Below the pieces are notes generated by a model. The model saw only the letters and a program-made list of their open reading frames with translations, had not been told where the DNA came from and did no database searches. 64,000 bases of DNA from Plantago ovata (Eukaryota; Streptophyta; Magnoliopsida; Lamiales; Plantaginaceae). The position numbers were made by a program, and so were the translations under genes. Of this stretch, positions 43,188 through 54,590 are shown in pieces; positions within the stretch are counted from its first letter, which is position 1; every line of letters begins with the position of its first letter. The stretch lies in assembly GCA_028274465.1 (NCBI GenBank), contig CM051457.1, forward strand, positions 53,542,425 to 53,606,424. The letters run 5' to 3'.

Positions 43188-44471
43188 TGATGACAGTGTT
43201 TTTTACACTTTCATTCGGTTCTTTTTCACCAATTTAGTTATCCTCTTGTATGCATTTTAGTGCATTTTGTTAGAATAGTGTCACGTTTCCATTTTCTTTG
43301 TTATTTTCAGGATTTAGATGAAAATCGCACTTTTGGATATGAATCATGGCGAAACATTGAAGTTTTGGTGCAACGAGATCACCCGTGGTGTGTCAAGGAG
43401 TAACGGAAAATGTTTTCAGGCCAAAAGACCATGTTTCGGAGCTCAAAGTCGTGTCCAAGACCAAAAAGTTGAAGACTTGGAGGAGAAGAGCACGGGCAAT
43501 TCTCTGCCCGTGCGAGGCGAACCGCCTGGCACCCCAGGCGGTACGCCTGGTACTATTTCGGGGCAAATATATATATTTTTTAAAAGTTGCGAATTTTCAT
43601 ATCTTGAGTCATAGTTTTGCAGATATAAACCCTAGAGCTTGTTCTGGGTTTTCTTTGACTTAGAACTATTTTTTCTTAGCGATTTGGAGCATCAAGGTAG
43701 AGATTTGGACATCTATTGATCTCACCTTGATAGATCTTTGTGAGTTTAGCAATTCACCGGAGATTGACAACCCTCGGTGGTAACTTTGTATCTCACTATT
43801 TTCTGCACTCTATCTTTCAATTCAACTATGTTTTCCTCTATGATTGTTATGATTTCTATTGTTGATTTCGATTTTGATATGAGTAGCTAGATTTCTAGTT
43901 GGTGATAGTATGTAAATTCATAGCTAGGGTTCATATTGTGCATGATTGAGTTTCTGAATCTTTTACTTGTAGAATTATTTTATTCGATTCTTTGATCCGA
44001 CTAAGCCAAATATCTTCGTATAAAAGTGTTAGAAACACTAGGACAATTCAAGATCAAAGTTTTCGGTATTTACAATTATCAAGTACTGCTTGCACTAAGC
44101 CTGACGACCTTAGCCAAGTATTAGTATAGATAAGAGGCTTTCAAAATACATGTCAAAACTTGTCTTTTGGTGTTTGTTTATTCGAATTACTTTTAAAGCA
44201 GTACGTGTTGCACTTTCATGCATAATTAGAACCCGATGCTTAGAATGAGCATTACTATCACCAGCGCTCGTCATATATTGTTAAGTTAAGCTAACTTAAA
44301 TTTGTTTACTGAATTTATAATAGTTATTGTAGTTAAAGCTAGTTAAGTCCCTAGAGATCGACACTCGAGGTCATCTTACCTCTGCACTACGTGTTTTGTG
44401 TAGTTGTGAGTTGCCCTTTGGCTTTTAAACAAATTCATTTGATTTTTCGAGTCTGACAATCTCGTTCATCA
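43188..44471 (+). repeat. 3' LTR of H (1284 bp)
   Basis: It runs from TGATGACAGTGTTTTTTACAC to CTCGTTCATCA and is preceded by a polypurine tract. Hairpins lie at 43515-43550 (AGGCG/CGCCT loop AAC; CCAGGCG/CGCCTGG loop GTA), followed by a TATATATATA box near 43568. It is more diverged from the D, G and J LTRs than those are from each other. Confidence 0.85.
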
Positions 44472-45478
44472 GACCATCCGGACCACAAAGTGCAAATAGG
44501 GGCGAGGCTAAAGCCAGAACTAAGAAGCCAATTGATATCCTTTCTTGCTGAAAATCATGATTGTTTTGCTTGGTCTCATATTGACATGACAGGAATAGAT
44601 CCGGAAGTTATTACTCACAAATTGCAGGTCGATCCCGAGTATCCTCCAGTCAGGCAGAAGAGAAGAAAATTTGCCCCTGAACGCAACAAAGTCATCCACG
44701 AAGAGATTCTGAAATTGCTCAAAATTGGTTTAGTGCGAGAAGTCCACTACCCATATTGGCTTCCAAACGTAGTGGTGGTAAAAAAGAAGAATGGCAAATG
44801 GAGGGTGTGTATCGATTTCACTGATCTCAACAAGGCATGTCCAAAAGACTCCTTCCCGCTCCCTCACATAGACATGCTGGTAGATGCTACTGCTGGGCAT
44901 GAACTCCTCAGCTTCATGGATGCCTTCTCAGGCTATAGTCAAATATTGATGCACCCTGAAGATCAAGAGAAAACTTCATTTGTTACGGAGAGGGGCACCT
45001 TCTGCTACAAGATCATGCCCTTCGGATTGAAAAACGCCGGAGCTACATACCAGAGGCTAGTTAATAGGATGTTTTCAAGTATGCTGGGGGACACTATAGA
45101 AGTATATATCAATGATATGTTAGTCAAATCCCTGGTGGCCGACCAACACCTCGAGCACCTCCGCCAAGCATTTGCAGTCCTCAGGAAATACAACATGAAG
45201 CTGAACCCATCCAAATGTTCATTTGGAGTATCTTCGGGAAAGTTCCTTGGGTATTTGGTCACTCAAAGAGGTATCGAAGTCAATCCCGATCAAATACGTT
45301 TAATTTCTTACATTCCTTCCCCCAGGTGTGTCAAGGATGTGCAGAGGCTAACAGGGCAATTAGCAGCCCTCAATAGATTCATCCCGAAGTCTTCCGAAAG
45401 ATGTCGCCCATTCTTCGAAACTCTAAAGAGAAGCACAGACTTCCTATGGACTGATGAATGCGAAGAGGCCCTCTAGAA
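44472..45478 (+). pseudogene. Tat reverse transcriptase (I), catalytic Asp lost
   Basis: The stretch is open from the junction with H to a TAG at 45474-45476. It shows ENHDCFAWSHIDMTGIDP, YPPVRQKRRKFAPERN, VVVKKKNGKWRVCIDFTDL, MDAFSGYSQILMHPEDQEK and MPFGLKNAGATYQRLVN, a clear Tat-type RT. The active-site block reads YINDMLVKS. Asn (45111-45113) replaces the first catalytic Asp, so polymerase activity is not expected. The 5' part of pol is cut by H. Confidence 0.9.
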
Positions 45479-46640
45479 TATCAAGCGATACCTTACCACG
45501 ACATCGGTACTCTCGAAACCCAAAAATGGTGAAGTTCTACTAAATTATCTTGCAGTTTCTGATACAACATTGAGCGCCGTCCTCGTTTAGAAGAAAACTA
45601 AAACAAACTCCCGGTTTACTATGTTACTAAATCACTCCTTGATGCAGAGACCAGGTACACCCAATTGGAGAAGTTGGCTCTCGCACTAGTCACCGCCGCA
45701 AGAAAGTTACGTCCATATTTTTAGTGCCACCCAATCTCAGTCCTTACCAGCTTCCCTCTTCGGAATTTCTTGCACAAACCGGAGCTCTCCGGGAGGCTCG
45801 CCAAATGGGAAGTGGAGCTCAGTGAACATGACATCTCCTTTCAACCTCGCACAGCCATCAAATCCCAGGCCCTTGCGGACTTTATTGCTGATTTCACCAC
45901 AACGGAGTCTACCCAGGCAGAAAAAGAACTTTTGTGTTTGTAGGAAAAATGTAACTTGCCATGGAAACTTTCGGTAGATGGATCGAGCAACATCAAGGGA
46001 AATGTACTCAGTTTGGTCCTTACCTCCCCAGAGGGAGATGTTATCCAGCGGGCCATCCGATGCGGCTTCAAAGCTACCAATAATGAAGCCGAATATGAAG
46101 CACTCATCGCTGGTCTACACTTAGCAATTGACTTGGGCATAAAAAGCCTCCAGGTACACTCAGATTCACAATTAGTTGTTAATCGAATGCAAGGATCGTA
46201 CGAAACCAGGGACACGAAGATGGCCTCCTACCTTAAGCTAGCCAAGGAGATGCAAGCTAGATTCGAAGACTTTAACATTTCGCAGGTACCAAGAACGGAA
46301 AACACCCATGCGGATGCACTAGCCAGCCTAGGTGCAGCCATCCAAACCACATCGCCCACCTCTATACCAGTGGTATACCTCAAGTGGCCAGCAACTTGGA
46401 AAGAAGACAACAATGGAGAAATAGCTGCTGACATTACGACAGAGCCAAATTGGATGACGCCTATCATGTCATACTTACAGAATGGAAGCCTCCCAAATGA
46501 CAAGACTGAAGCAAAGAGAGTGAAAGCCAAAGCAGCACGATTCACCTTTCATAATGACAGACTCTACAAGAGGTCCTTTTCAGGTCCTCTACTCATGTGC
46601 GTAACCCCTAATGAAGTTAAATATATACTAACATAAATAC
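45479..46640 (+). pseudogene. Tat RNase H region with second, archaeal-type RNase H (I)
   Basis: The first RNase H (45479-45955) is broken by several stops. The second (open 45956-46636) shows VDGSSNIKGN, NNEAEYEALIAGL, HSDSQLVVNRMQG and ENTHADALASLG, with acidic residues at the expected positions. Two RNase H domains, the second of archaeal type, are a known mark of the Tat lineage. A stop (46634-46636) separates it from the integrase. Confidence 0.87.
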
Positions 46641-47686
46641 ATGAAGGTGAATGTGGCAACCATTCTGGAGCTCGAAGTCTTGCCAATCGAGCACTCACAG
46701 CAGGATATTATTGGCCGACTATGAGAGCAGACTCCACCAACTTCGTAAAGAAGTGTAATGCATTCCAAAGACACTCCCAGATTAGCCACCTCCCGGCCGA
46801 AAAATTGCATTCAACAATCGAACCGTGGCCATTTATGAAATGGGGGATGGACATAGTAGGAAATCTCCCAACAGCTCTTGGACAACGTGTGTTCATGCTA
46901 GCAGTTACAGACTACTTTACTAAATGGGTAGAGTCTGAAGCATACAAGCAAGTAAAAGATCGTGAAGTTATAAATTTTATATGGAAACACGTCATATGCA
47001 GGTTCGGAGTCCCAAACTGAAATTGTCACAGACAATGGCTCCCAGTTCATAAGCCACGAGTTCCAGAAATTCTGTAGAGAGTGGGGAATCAAACTCACAT
47101 TCTCTACACCAAGGTACCCTCAAGCCAATGGTCAAGCAGAGGCAACCAATAAAACCATCATAAGCACATTGAAGAAAAGACTTGCACATGCCAAGGGAGC
47201 CTGGGCAGATGAACTGCCCGCAGTTCTATGGTCTTATCGCACCACTCAAAGCACCCCGATCGGCGAGACACCTTCAGCTTGACATATGAGACTGAAGCGG
47301 TCATTCCAATAGAACCAGGCCTCCCAACAGCGAGGTGCGAGATGGCAGATGAACTACACAATGCCATCGAGTTAGAACATGAACTCGACACAATCGACGA
47401 ACTACGTGAAAAGGCGCTGATCAGGAACGCATCATATCAACACAAAGCAGTTGAACACTTCAATAGGCACATACGAATCCGCACCTTCAAAGAGGGTTAT
47501 TGGGTGCTGCGACGTGTATTCCAGAACACAAAAGAAGTAGGTGCCGAAAAACTAGGCCCAAACTGGGAAGGCCCTTACAAAGTTACGAAGGTAGTGGGCA
47601 ATGGAGCCTACAAGTTACAAGCAAACGATGGTCGCCCCATTCACAACAGTTGGAATGCCATCCACTTGAAGAGGTATTATTTTTAA
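46641..47686 (+). pseudogene. Tat integrase (I), frameshifted
   Basis: It shows an H2C2-like finger (HEGECGNHSGARSL; CNAFQRHS, where the first cysteine is kept but the second position is Phe), WGMDIVGNLPTA with the first Asp, IVTDNGSQF with the second (after a frame break at 47018), and [10 protein letters not shown] with the Glu. A further frame break near 47270 precedes YETEAVIPIEPGLP. The C-terminal GPY module reads LGPNWEGPYKVTKVVGNGAY, ending HLKRYYF. Confidence 0.87.
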
Positions 47687-49201
47687 TTTTTTGTTCTCGA
47701 GGTTGATTTCTCATAAAAATGCACTAATCTGACAAGGGGCATGCCGGTCATCTAACCCGGTAGCAGGTCGGCTTATTGCCCCCCCCCCCCCCCGCCAAGG
47801 GGGGTCTATCAATCCTTTTACAGTTCAACCACCTGACCAAGCTGTCAGAATGCTCCATGAGACATTCCTAAGAAACCTACTGCCAAAAGGCACTACTAAA
47901 AAAGCTACTGACTCCCGAAAATGATCGTCTTCAAGATGCCCACCATCGAAAGGCATCAAACCCGGATGTGCAGATACACCACCGATATTGGAGGTACAAT
48001 TCAACTTTGTCTCATGAGATTGATTTCTCGTTAAAACCACATCGATCTGACAGGGCGCATGCCGGTCATCTAACCTGGTAGCAGCTCGGTTTATTGCCCC
48101 CCCCCCCTCGGGGGGTCCACTCTATTTTGCCTTTACAAGCCTTTCCAGCCCAAAGGAGGCCTCCAAAGTAAACCGGCCCCTTAACACTCTCAGGCGACAA
48201 GGACGCACTTCCAATCCTAAGCGCCAATCGCAATGCAGCACCAATAAAAATGCTCTTACGTGGATATTACATCTATTCTTGTTGGCTTCGGTTTGCTTAA
48301 ATTACGACTATTGTGATCACACATGTTCCCTTAGTTTAAACAAGTCGAAGTCATCACGAATTGATGGTCACTCCACCATACACAATGAACATTCACCTCT
48401 TTCCTTTAAAGAGTTCAGCTGCCAACCCGACGCGACAAGTAAATCAGTCCTGAGCAATTCAAATGACGAGGGCACATATGAGCACAAAACTTCAGAAAAT
48501 CCAAGCACAAGTCTTGACACGACTAGCACTTGGATTGGGGGACAACCCCTACGAACGAGGTTGATTCATAATTTCATACATACTTGAGTTGACTCCAGAA
48601 ATTGAGAAACACAACAAACATTATCGCAGACTCTAGCAAAGCCCAAATCGCTAGCTTGTTGGAACAATACAAAAGGAAGCACGGTGAAATCTCTAAGAAG
48701 ACTCCAGAAAGTGAAATGAAGAATAAATCCCAAAAGGAAGCACGGTGAAATCTCTAAGAAGACTCCAGAAAGTGAAATGAAGAATAAATCGCATTCCCTT
48801 TGAACAATCCACCTTGTAAGTATTGTGCATATCAAACAAACAGAAACTCCCAGTCCTTCAGTTAAATCTCAAATTTGGTATTCAATTCATTACTTAATCA
48901 ATATTCATGAATATGTACTCTGGAGAACTCACCAAGCTATAAGTTAATATTTCATCCTCAATCAAAGGCCGAGTCACATCTATTACATGCCAAAAGACAA
49001 AAGCAAGCTGAGCATCAGAGCTGCAACAAAGCACATGCTCAACTATAAGAACCACACTACGATGTCACAATAACATAACAAGCTACCCGACTACGGGACT
49101 CCACTAAGTCACAAAAGCGATTTACCACACGCGTCAGACCGCAAATTCAAAAGTTTAAGTGTTTATCTCTAAAAAGTGTTCATCTAACATGTCATTTTTC
49201 A
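47687..49201. other. noncoding interval after pol of I, with repeats
   Basis: No gene is supported. It contains two diverged copies of a block around CATGCCGGTCATCTAACC, each ending in a long C-run (about 47700-47800 and 48018-48108), and a 61-bp tandem duplication. This is the 3' side of the antisense gene and is expected to be noncoding. Confidence 0.65.
48670..48791. repeat. tandem duplication, 2 x 61 bp
   Basis: Both copies begin CAAAAGGAAGCACGGTGAAA (48670 and 48731) and are almost identical. Confidence 0.9.
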
Positions 49202-49700
49202 TTAACGAGATGGTGACTCCGCTTCCACTTCATTTTCAACACCATCCTCAAGAGACTTCAATACTTCATCGGCCTTCTCGCCTAAATCAGCCATACACTC
49301 TTGTATCTGATCTTCAACCTTCCATGATTTATGCGCTCCCTTCCGATACTCTAGCATCATCACAAGCTTGGTTTGGGCAACTTTTTCTTTCATCATCTTC
49401 TCAGCCTCCTTAACAAGAACATTTGTTTCGGCCTCCAGGGTAGTTTCTGCCTTTTCACGATCCATCTCCAATTGTCTCTCCAGTTGCTTCACTTTGCTTC
49501 CAAGGCTACAATTAGATGAGCGCAAGTCCTTCATCTCTGACTTCATCAACTCCATTTTGTTGCTTAAATAGATAAGTGTTTGGAGACTCTGCAGAAGTGG
49601 AACACATTATCAATAAGAGAAGTATATTCAAAAGTACATTCTTATAAAATAAAAAGAGAGAAAACAAAAAAGATAATCGCAAGTGCCTACCCTTCGGCCC

Positions 49701-50902
49701 TAATGAACGTGTATTTTACACTTTCATTCGAGTCTTTTTTCACCTATTTTAGCTATCCTCTATGTTCATTTAGCTATGTTATAGTGCATTTTATTAGAAT
49801 AGTGTCACGTTTCCCTTTAGTTTGCATTTTACAGGTTTTAGGTGAAAAACATGGTTTCCCGGGCAATTATATTGAAGAGAACGAAGAATCGGTGCTCCGA
49901 GGATATTTTTGGAGTATCTATAAGATTCCGGATGGGATTTGAAGTCTAGGGGTCGAGTCTGAAGGCTAAAAGGTCACTAGAAGGCAAAAACCGAGACCGA
50001 AAAGGAAAAGAAATCCAAAAACGCGTCGAAAACGCGTCCTTGGCCGACTAGGACTCCCGGGCGATTCGCCCGAGATGTGGGGCGATTCGCCCCACACCAG
50101 GCGATTCGCCCGGTGTGTGGGGCGACTCGCCCCACACCTGCCGAACCCCTATACATAGTTGCTCAGTTTTCTCCGTTTTTCATACTTTCTCAGACCTTTT
50201 TTCATACCTTTGTCATTAGTTTTAGGGAAGAATTCTCCAGAGCCTGTTCTGGGAATTCTTAGCATAGGAGATACTTTTTTCTATCGATTTGGAGCTTGTG
50301 AGATCGCGATTCTTCGTAGATTGACAACCTTCGGTAACATTGTATCTCAGATTTTTCTATTTATATTTATTTATCTTTCAACATGCTTTCATTCAATCTT
50401 GCTATGATTTTTGTTGATTGCATGACATCTATGAGTAGCTAAATCTATCGTTGGTGATAGTATGTGATTTCTTAGCGAAGGGTTAGTAATTATGCTGATG
50501 GCCGTAAAGCGAATCAGACTTTGAGTTATTGCTTTATTTCTTTGATCTATCTAAGCCCTATATCTTCGTAGTGTTGAATAAAATGGAATACATTGGACAA
50601 ATCATGATCAAAGATCTCTATGCAAAACGATCGGGTACTTCATGCATTATTATTAACCCACTATGCTTTGAATGATCATACTATCACTAACTTCCATTAT
50701 CTTGATAAGAAAAACCTGTGTTAAGTCGTTTGTTGATTTTATAGTTTAAAGTTAGATTATATAAAGCTAGTTATAGTCCTTAGAGATCGACACTCGAGGT
50801 TATTTTACTGCTGCACTACGGTTTTCGTTGTAGTTGTGAATTGCCTTTGACTTAAAAACAAATTATTTGATTAATTAGAATCTGATAAATTCCAGTTCAT
50901 CA
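49701..50902 (+). repeat. 5' LTR of J (1202 bp)
   Basis: TAATGAACGTGTATTTTACA...CCAGTTCATCA. Four hairpins at 50056-50137; TATA-like TATACATA at 50150-50157. The matching site in the 3' LTR reads TATATATA. Confidence 0.94.
50056..50137. repeat. triloop hairpin cluster, 5' LTR of J
   Basis: CGGGCG/CGCCCG loop ATT (50058-50072), TGTGGGGCG/CGCCCCACA loop ATT (50076-50096), CACCAGGCG/CGCCCGGTG loop ATT with one mismatch, GTGTGGGGCG/CGCCCCACAC loop ACT (50115-50137). The 3' LTR has the same four at 54946-55027 with two decayed bases. Confidence 0.93.
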
Positions 50903-50905
50903 AAT

Positions 50906-50923
50906 TGGCGCCGTTGCCGGGGA
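50906..50923 (+). other. primer binding site of J (tRNA-Asp type)
   Basis: TGGCGCCGTTGCCGGGGA, three bases after the LTR. Confidence 0.88.
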
Positions 50924-51045
50924 CTATACTCCTTTTTTCTGTTTAGCTTTTTTATATTTTCAGCATTCAATTCCTAGTTTTAGTTGTTTTACTTTTTCTA
51001 TTTAATCTCTCTGATACTCCTTTCTCAGCTTGTTACAGATAGTGT

Positions 51046-53201
51046 ATGCGAAGTACACGATCTAGGGGAACACCGCTTGCTGAACTAATCGCTGAAATCG
51101 ACAGAGTCTACCACCAAAGAAGTCGACTACTTCGACGACGTGAACTAGAGGAAATAGAGGATACCGATTTCTCTGAATCTCTACACAGTCTTTTTAAGGA
51201 AATCGTCTTCATGGCAGAAGCTAGACCACTGAAAGCATGGGTTCAACCCTCCAAGGATCGTATGAGGGGACCGCCGATTGTTCTTTCGTCTACAACTCGA
51301 GATCTGGAAATAAAAAACCACGCGTTCCAACAACTTCCGAGGTTCTATGTCTTAGCAAGGGAAGATGTGATGGGGTACTTGCATGATATCGATGATTTCG
51401 TCAACCAACTCCCACCACCCGGAGGTGAAATAACAACAGATGAGTTGAGGATGAAGGTTTTTGCTATGGGACTTGGCGACCGAGCCAAGTCATGGTTGAG
51501 TTCTCTACCGGCGGGTTCGCTGGACACTTGGGAGAAGGTTTTTTCAGCATTCATGGAGAAATAATTCCCTCACACCTTGACTACCGCGCTGAAAGCGCAA
51601 ATCACTGGGTTCAAACAAGACTATGATGTGACCATCTACACCGCGTTTGAGAGGTTCCAAGACCTTATGAAAAAGTGCCCTCACCATGGTTTTGAGCTTT
51701 CCGATCTTGTCCAACACTTCTACAATGGACAGACCTTCGAGAACCAACAAGTGGTGGATTTCCAATGCCGTGGAAATATTTGGGAGGAAACCAACAAGTC
51801 TGGGCGGTTTTCGAAAGGCTTGCCAAGGGTTCGCAATTCAAGGATCCAAGAGCAATGGTTAGGAGACGTGGACCTGAAGCTCCACCGACTCAGGAAGCCC
51901 CTATGTATGGGGGGAATGGGGATCGATTCCAGTGCTTTACCAACGAGTTGAAACAAGTCCTCAAAAACTCCGCAGGAACAGCTATGTCAAACAAGGTTTG
52001 CCGAATATGCAAGAACTATGGGCATGGAGCTCATATGTGTAGATCGGAGCTTTCATATGATGATGGCAATTGGGTTCAAGGAGGCAAAGAGGAAGCCTTT
52101 GCTACGGAATTTGGTACTCAAGAAGCTAGCTACGGACAAGATGGTAGGAATCCTCGAGGTGGATTTTGGAGAAGAGGGTTCCCGAACAATCAAGGATATG
52201 AACCGGCTAGCCAAACTTATGGCCCTAACCAAGACCGTAGTAGGCTTAACTATGGTAATGATCACTGCGAAAATACCGCTCCCAAAGAGCAACCGAAGTC
52301 GAAGACAGCTCTACTCATGGAAAACTTGCAAAACCTGGTTGATCACACCCAAGGTTTTCTTAAGCGTTATGAAGAAGATTCTGAGAAGACTAGGGCGAGG
52401 CTTGATCGATTGGAAGAGAGCACTAGGCTTGCCCATCAAAAGATGCAAGAGTTGATTGACCGTGGAGCAAGTAGGGAGCAAGGGAAGTTGCCTAGCAACA
52501 CTGAAAAGTCTATGTCCATTACCTTGGTGGGTGATCTTCCTGTTGAAATCACCATCAAGAAGGTTGCTAAGTGTGAGCGTTGCAAGGATGAAGAACCCCC
52601 ACTAGCCAAGGAAGAAGAGAAGGACCTTGGTTCTGACGAGAGTGAAGAGGAGCAAGAGGATCCCGAGCCAATCCCTCAAAGTTTCGATGTTAAGGTCGGG
52701 ATTGGTGAACTTGAAGATGTTCGTGCTACACTAGACACGGGATCTTACTCTAATGTGCTCCCAATGAATGTGTTTGAGAAGAGTAGCCTTGGAAAACTAT
52801 CCGAGCATAAGGCTATTGTGCAATTGTCGGATGGATCCTTTGTGAGACCCGAAGGCGTTGTGAAGAACGTATTGTTTAAGATTGGTGAAGCTTCTGTGTA
52901 CACCAATTTTGTAGATATGCCGGCGTCTACACCTGGGATGGGGGATGTCGTTCTCTTGGGACGAACGTTCTTGACTAAGCTACGCTCCGTGATAGACATC
53001 TACCGAAGAACTTGCACCATTGAGGTGGATGGCAAGCAACATCTGTTGCGAGCCATATCTGATCCAAATATTCACTTCAATGCTTCTCACACTGTTAACT
53101 ACTTTGGTCTTGCTGTCTATGTTCATTCTTATTCACAGGTTCGTGGCATGAGGAGAAGATCCACGAAGGGGAAGTCTAGTACCCTCAAGAAGAAGAGCTA
53201 G
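51046..53201 (+). pseudogene. gag-protease of J, with one stop and one frameshift
   Basis: It starts MRSTRSRGTPLAELIAEIDR, an N-terminal extension not present in E. The gag domain follows (TTDELRMKVFAMGLGDRAKSWL, then KKCPHHGFELSDLVQHFYNG). A TAA stop at 51562-51564 lies within the domain and a frame change near 51770 follows. A perfect CCHC zinc knuckle (CRICKNYGHGAHMC) is at 51999-52040. A coiled coil lies near 52310-52460. The retropepsin is LDTGSYSNVLPMNVF near 52730, with VLLGRTFL later. The end at 53199-53201 is followed by the GGGAGGCAACCC stem-loop. The knuckle indicates RNA binding, which E's gag lacks. Confidence 0.88.
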
Positions 53202-53244
53202 GAGCAAGAAGAAGTCGAGTCAAAGACTATAAACAATGGCGCTA

Positions 53245-53262
53245 TCCGGGAGGCAACCCGGA
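53245..53262 (+). other. stem-loop after gag of J
   Basis: TCCGGG, loop AGGCAA, CCCGGA. It corresponds to 18172-18189 in E with paired stem differences. Confidence 0.75.
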
Positions 53263-54590
53263 GTTTTTATCGCTTTTTTACCGCTTTCTTAGTATTTAGT
53301 TGCATACACTACATTCATCCTAGGATAGTCTTGCATGTTTTATGTGGAGTTTATTGCCAAATTTTTTGAACTTTTTTATTGGGTAGATTAACTAATTATG
53401 ACATTAATTGTATGCTTCATCTCTATGAATTTGTTTGAGGTTTTTCTCGCTTGGCTTGTCACATTTATGTTTGCACTTAGTTAAGCTTGGTAATCTCGAC
53501 ATCACTTCGTGGTGTTTTCTCTACTGCGGTTCACGAAGGCCTTTATAATAGGATGTTGCATGTTAGGATCTTATGGTTGTTTTCCCTAGTAATTATGTAC
53601 CTAAGAGGCAACAAGTCTTCACCTTGCTTTGAGATTGCTAAATGCCTAGGAAGGAGGTAGTGTGAGATTGTGTGATCCTTTGTTTGCAACCTATTCTATC
53701 GAATAGGTTTGGGGAGGGGGGTTACGCTATCATCAGACTTGTTTTTCGATTTTTAGTATGTGTTGTGAGTTTATTTTCCTTTTTCGTAAAGTTTGTACTA
53801 CAACCTATTCTTTCGAATAGGTTTGGGGAGGTCGTTTGTGTGTCGTTGTAATTTCTTTTTCGTTATGCTACTGCTGGCTAAAAAACAAATTGAAAAAAAA
53901 AAGAGAAGAATAACTTCCAGAAAAAAAAGCAAAAAATCTTGAAAGAAAAAAAGAAAAAGAAAAAAAAAAGAAGAAAAGACCCCAAAAAAAGCAAGGAAGG
54001 GTCCAAAAAAAAGAGCCAAGTGTTTGTCTCTTTTTCTCTTGTAATGTTCGTAATCTTTGTCTTTTGTTTGTTTGAGTGTCATCTGTTCTAGACCACCCTC
54101 GTCCTGCCATTCAGGAGGTGGTGAATAGCTTAAGGCTTTGCTTGAGAGATGGGTAGAATAGGGGAGAGTTATCTTTTTTAGGGAACCCTCCTTCGTTTGA
54201 CGAGAGCCAGTATTGGTTCGACCTCTTTGAGGAAAAGTCTTAACTTGGTGAACAGTAGTAAGTCCTCAGTTTCATAGGCACGGGACAACCATTCGTATTT
54301 TAACATGTTTCATTACATCGTCACTGACTAGGTCCAGGTAGAAAATGTTACGAGAGACTATCTTGTTTGACATAAGTGCTTATGTGAATGTGTATGAGTC
54401 AATCGAGGCATTCTTCAACCAATATCCATGTTATGATTTATATGGTTTTTGTTCATATGTTTTTTGATAGATTCAATTGATTAGTTCATTTCATTTGGCA
54501 TGAGACTCCATTTTTTTGTGTTGCATTGTTTTTTGCATTAGAGTCTAGCTTAGTTGCTTGAGGACAAGCAAAGGTTCGGTTTGGGGAGTT
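53263..54590 (+). other. noncoding 3' region and polypurine tract of J
   Basis: No gene is supported. Hairpins AACCTATTC/GAATAGGTT lie at 53688-53709 (loop TATC) and 53802-53823 (loop TTTC), each followed by TTTGGGGAGG. An A-rich tract lies at 53881-54015. The hairpin TTGCTTG, AGGA, CAAGCAA and GGTTTGGGGAGTT stand directly before the LTR. Unlike E, F and G, no triloop cluster is seen after gag. Confidence 0.75.

Larger units (their letters stand above)
30095..44471 (+). mobile_element. H: truncated Athila-type element with accessory ORF, split by G
   Basis: Parts are 30095-31105 and 40318-44471. It has a hairpin cluster, a leader with an intron, one ORF, the conserved noncoding 3' region, a polypurine tract and a 3' LTR (43188-44471). 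No primer site or 5' LTR is found at the left, so it is truncated there. It ends against Tat pol of I at 44472. Confidence 0.72.
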
